Below, piece after piece: positions 6,952 through 8,759 of a DNA stretch of 8,759 nt (positions within the stretch are counted from its first letter, which is position 1; each line of letters begins with the position of its first letter). Both the position numbers and the translations under genes were made by a program. The notes under the pieces were generated by a model that was not told where the DNA came from, did no database searches, and saw only the letters and a program-made list of their open reading frames with translations. Origin of the DNA: Rugosibacter sp. (lineage in GTDB: Bacteria > Pseudomonadota > Gammaproteobacteria > Burkholderiales > Rhodocyclaceae). Location of the stretch: the NCBI GenBank assembly GCA_030652715.1, contig JAUSQB010000420.1:1-8759 (forward strand), written 5' to 3'.

Positions 6952-7350
6952 ATGATGTATTTCGATATCAAGCAGATACATGTCTTCTGCGTACTCTTAA
7001 GCGGTGCAGGTTTTTTTTTGCGTGGCCTGCTGATGCTGCGCGGGTCCGAGTGGCTTTCCCTGCGCTGGATGAGGATCGTGCCGCACATTAACGACACCGT
7101 TTTGCTGGCTACCGGCACCGCACTCGCCATTATGTCAAATCGTTACCCCCTGACTAATCCTTGGCTTACTGCCAAATTATGCGGACTTCTACTCTACATA
7201 ACTCTCGGTTCTCTGGCATTGAGAGCAGGTCGCACACGGCACATGCGAGGTCTGGCCTGGTTAGCAGCGTTAATGGTTTATGGCTGGATTATTTCGGTAG
7301 CTTTGTTTCATCAACCGACAGGTTTTTTGCAGGTGTTCGTTCCTTCTTAA
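6952..7350 (+). CDS. SirB2-family small integral membrane protein
   Basis: A 132-aa protein with about four membrane helices that matches the SirB family (PF04247). Visible family features are a KQIHVFCVLLSG first helix (H10), FFLRGLLMLRGS, the basic RWMRIVPHINDTVLLATG segment with H45 and D48, YPLTNPWLTAKLCGLLLYITLGSLAL, and RAGRTR. The name comes from Salmonella SirB, reported as an invasion-gene regulator, but most members have no known function and are widespread in proteobacteria. It begins 34 bp after the preceding stop. Two adjacent ATG codons (6952 and 6955) could start it, and no strong ribosome binding site is visible. Histidines at helix ends could bind heme or metal, which is speculative. 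Its place between the polytopic protein and the second hemerythrin suggests shared expression. Confidence 0.85.
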   Translation: MMYFDIKQIHVFCVLLSGAGFFLRGLLMLRGSEWLSLRWMRIVPHINDTVLLATGTALAIMSNRYPLTNPWLTAKLCGLLLYITLGSLALRAGRTRHMRGLAWLAALMVYGWIISVALFHQPTGFLQVFVPS

Positions 7351-7417
7351 TCAATCGTTGAATGCCTATAAAAACTATTGCAACCTGTCGATGCAAGCGC
7401 CAGCATAATACGTATAT

Positions 7418-7431
7418 ATGATACATATCAT
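7418..7431. promoter_or_regulatory. FNR/DNR-like palindrome upstream of the second hemerythrin gene
   Basis: ATGAT-ACAT-ATCAT is a perfect inverted repeat with a four-base spacer. Its TGAT-N4-ATCA core is identical to the core of the FNR/DNR consensus TTGAT-N4-ATCAA; only the outermost bases differ. It lies in a 103-bp AT-rich gap (7351-7453). Its centre is about 30 bases from the ATG, so a class II activator position (-41.5) would put the transcript start inside the gene. Repression, or a coincidental AT-rich palindrome, fits at least as well. TATGAT at 7417-7422 resembles a -10 box and would overlap it, but has no good -35. Confidence 0.35.
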
Positions 7432-7453
7432 TCAGGATTCTTTCTAACCAAAA

Positions 7454-7885
7454 ATGAAACGCCCGCCTGCATTGCAGCAATTATCGCGCGAGCATCACGC
7501 AGCCTTGGTATTCGCCAGAAAAATTGAGCTTGCCGAAAGTGGGGAGGGCATTCGTCTTTTAGCGAAAGCTGTACCGGATTATTTTTCAGCTGAATTAGCA
7601 CCTCATTTTTATCTGGAAGAAACGCAGTTACTGCCGCAACTGGCTATCGCTGGATATCCATTATTGGTTGATCGTGTTTTAGAAGAGCATGGTTGCTTGC
7701 GCGAACTATTACGGCAAATTGCGCGTGATAATGAAGATGACCATACGTCGGATAACAGTGAAATGAACATGAAAACCTTCGGCAAGAAACTCTCGCTGCA
7801 TGTTCGTTTCGAAGAGCGTGAATTATTTGCTGTTGCGCAAACTGTTTTATCTGATGATTTTCTGCAATTTGCATCCGATATCTGA
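7454..7885 (+). CDS. Hemerythrin HHE-domain protein (diiron), second copy
   Basis: A 143-aa cytoplasmic, helical protein of the hemerythrin family, distinct in sequence from the one at 4852. Candidate diiron ligands are H14 or H15 (SREHHAALVFA), H51 and E55 (PHFYLEETQLLP), H79 (LEEHGCLREL), and H116 and E120 (LHVRFEERELF). The REHHAAL start is typical of a separate subgroup of small hemerythrin-domain proteins. A low-complexity acidic loop (about residues 92-103) separates helices 3 and 4. The expected roles are O2 or NO binding, or iron supply. It is 103 bp from the SirB2 gene, the largest gap in the run, and may have its own promoter. The purine-rich CAGGA is about 16 bases from the ATG, so the ribosome binding site is weak. 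The next gene follows after 66 bp. Confidence 0.88.
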   Translation: MKRPPALQQLSREHHAALVFARKIELAESGEGIRLLAKAVPDYFSAELAPHFYLEETQLLPQLAIAGYPLLVDRVLEEHGCLRELLRQIARDNEDDHTSDNSEMNMKTFGKKLSLHVRFEERELFAVAQTVLSDDFLQFASDI

Positions 7886-7937
7886 CGTCTATCTGTATTT
7901 TCCATTTAATGGCTACGGTTCATTAATTTTCTGACTC

Positions 7938-7945
7938 AAAGGAGA
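7938..7945 (+). promoter_or_regulatory. Strong ribosome binding site of the ferredoxin--NADP reductase gene
   Basis: AAAGGAGA lies six bases before the ATG at 7952. It is the best Shine-Dalgarno in the window and supports the long form of the reductase. The ATG at 7945 overlaps it and opens an unrelated frame. Confidence 0.75.
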
Positions 7946-7951
7946 TGCTTT

Positions 7952-8759
7952 ATGGCGGATACACCATTCGACCTCTCTTCTATTCCGGACAAAAAGATCT
8001 CCCTGCTCGCGACCGAACGCTGGGAGAACGAAGGTGGCGCGACGTGCACTGGTCACACAAGCCACATGGCCAATACTTTAAGCAAATCCAGCGTGCTTGC
8101 TACGGAGTCCGCACCTGCCACCGAGCGTTTCACGGACGAAGCTATTTTGGCGCTGCGTTACTGGACACCTGGCTTGCTGTCCTTTCGCACCAGCCGGGCA
8201 TCTGATTTTCGCTTCACGCCGGGACACTATGCGCGACTCGGCCTTAGTAACACCAACGATGGCGTGGTCTGGCGACCATTCTCGGTGGCGTCCACCATCC
8301 ATGATTCACATCTCGAATTTTTTGCCGTACTCGTCCCCGGCGGTCCCTTTTCCAGGCTTTTGGCGAATATCCGTCTGGGCGATACGATTCGCGTGGATAA
8401 GGCGAGTTATGGCTTCATGACCATCGCCCAGCTCGCGCCGGGAAAAGACCTCTGGCTCCTCGCCAGCGGCACCGGCCTTGGCCCATTCTTGTCTATTCTG
8501 CGTGACCCGGCTACATGGCAGGCCTATGAAAATCTTGTTCTCGTCCACAGCGTTCGTTATGCAGATGAGCTTGCCTATCGCGACGAGATCGCCACGATTT
8601 CCCATGAGCAGCAGCTGGCCGCATTGCCGACGAAAATGCAATATGTGCCTGTCGTCACTAGGGGGTCATGGCCCGGCGCCTTGGCGGCGCGCATTCCGCA
8701 GCTGCTAGAAAACGGCCGACTGGAGCAGGCTGCGGAAGTAAAACTTGATCCGCAACGTT
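7952..8759 (+). CDS. fpr: Ferredoxin--NADP(+) reductase with N-terminal extension, 3' end cut by window
   Basis: A flavoprotein that moves electrons between NADPH and ferredoxin or flavodoxin. The frame is open from 7952 to the window end (269 codons seen) with no stop. The FAD domain has RFTPGHYARLGL and RPFSVAS (R108-S111, the RxYS FAD motif with Phe in place of Tyr), then HLEFFAVLVPGGPFSRLL and LRLGD-like IRLGDTIRV. The NADP domain has LLASGTGLGPFLSILRDP (GTGLGPF, 173-179), VLVHSVRYADELAYRDEI, VPVVTRGSWPG and a later LDPQR just before the edge. Family members of about 258 aa usually begin near residue 57 of this frame (ERFTDEAILALRYWT), so this one carries an unusual N-terminal extension including SLLATERWENEGGA. 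An in-frame ATG at 8066 would shorten it but has no ribosome binding site. It could reduce the diiron or Fe-S partners of this cluster, which is inference. Confidence 0.88.
   Translation, partial: MADTPFDLSSIPDKKISLLATERWENEGGATCTGHTSHMANTLSKSSVLATESAPATERFTDEAILALRYWTPGLLSFRTSRASDFRFTPGHYARLGLSNTNDGVVWRPFSVASTIHDSHLEFFAVLVPGGPFSRLLANIRLGDTIRVDKASYGFMTIAQLAPGKDLWLLASGTGLGPFLSILRDPATWQAYENLVLVHSVRYADELAYRDEIATISHEQQLAALPTKMQYVPVVTRGSWPGALAARIPQLLENGRLEQAAEVKLDPQR

Noticed and set aside
7945..8205. 86-aa + strand frame beginning at 7945
   Set aside because: It is out of frame with the reductase, whose FAD and NADP motifs are unmistakable in the frame starting at 7952.

Overview
The window looks like betaproteobacterial chromosome, possibly Nitrosomonadales or Gallionellaceae-like. 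That is inferred from protein style only: a Cus-type HME-RND pump, an outer-membrane barrel with a CGSAFC start, NO-linked hemerythrin/DUF2249 genes and a bacterial Fpr. No rRNA, tRNA, CRISPR array or insertion sequence was seen. All supported genes are on the + strand and most of the sequence is coding.

Left part (1-3343): the end of a periplasmic adaptor (cusB, cut by the window edge) overlaps a complete heavy-metal RND pump gene by 11 bp. The pump keeps all three methionines of the E. coli CusA Cu(I)/Ag(I) site and the proton-relay residues, so copper/silver export is well supported.

Middle (3363-4793): a small Cys/His protein resembling the C-terminal part of DUF2946 proteins but lacking their signal segment, then a perfect 9-bp hairpin, then a secreted beta-barrel outer-membrane protein. 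This part looks GC-richer than what follows.

Right part (4852-8759): a six-gene run of hemerythrin-like diiron protein, DUF2249 protein (ATGA overlap with the first gene), a polytopic membrane protein resembling heme-copper oxidase subunit I/NnrS in architecture, a SirB2-family membrane protein, a second hemerythrin-like protein, and a ferredoxin--NADP reductase that runs off the right edge. The reductase is open to position 8759 with no stop codon. Hemerythrin, DUF2249 and NnrS-like proteins are known companions of nitric-oxide and denitrification genes. My inference is that this is a nitrosative or low-oxygen stress module in which soluble diiron proteins bind or sense NO/O2, the membrane protein handles heme, metal or gas, and the flavoprotein supplies electrons. 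It is the best candidate here for a poorly described system. Two inverted repeats, one of them FNR/DNR-like, lie in its intergenic gaps. No experimental function can be claimed from sequence alone.
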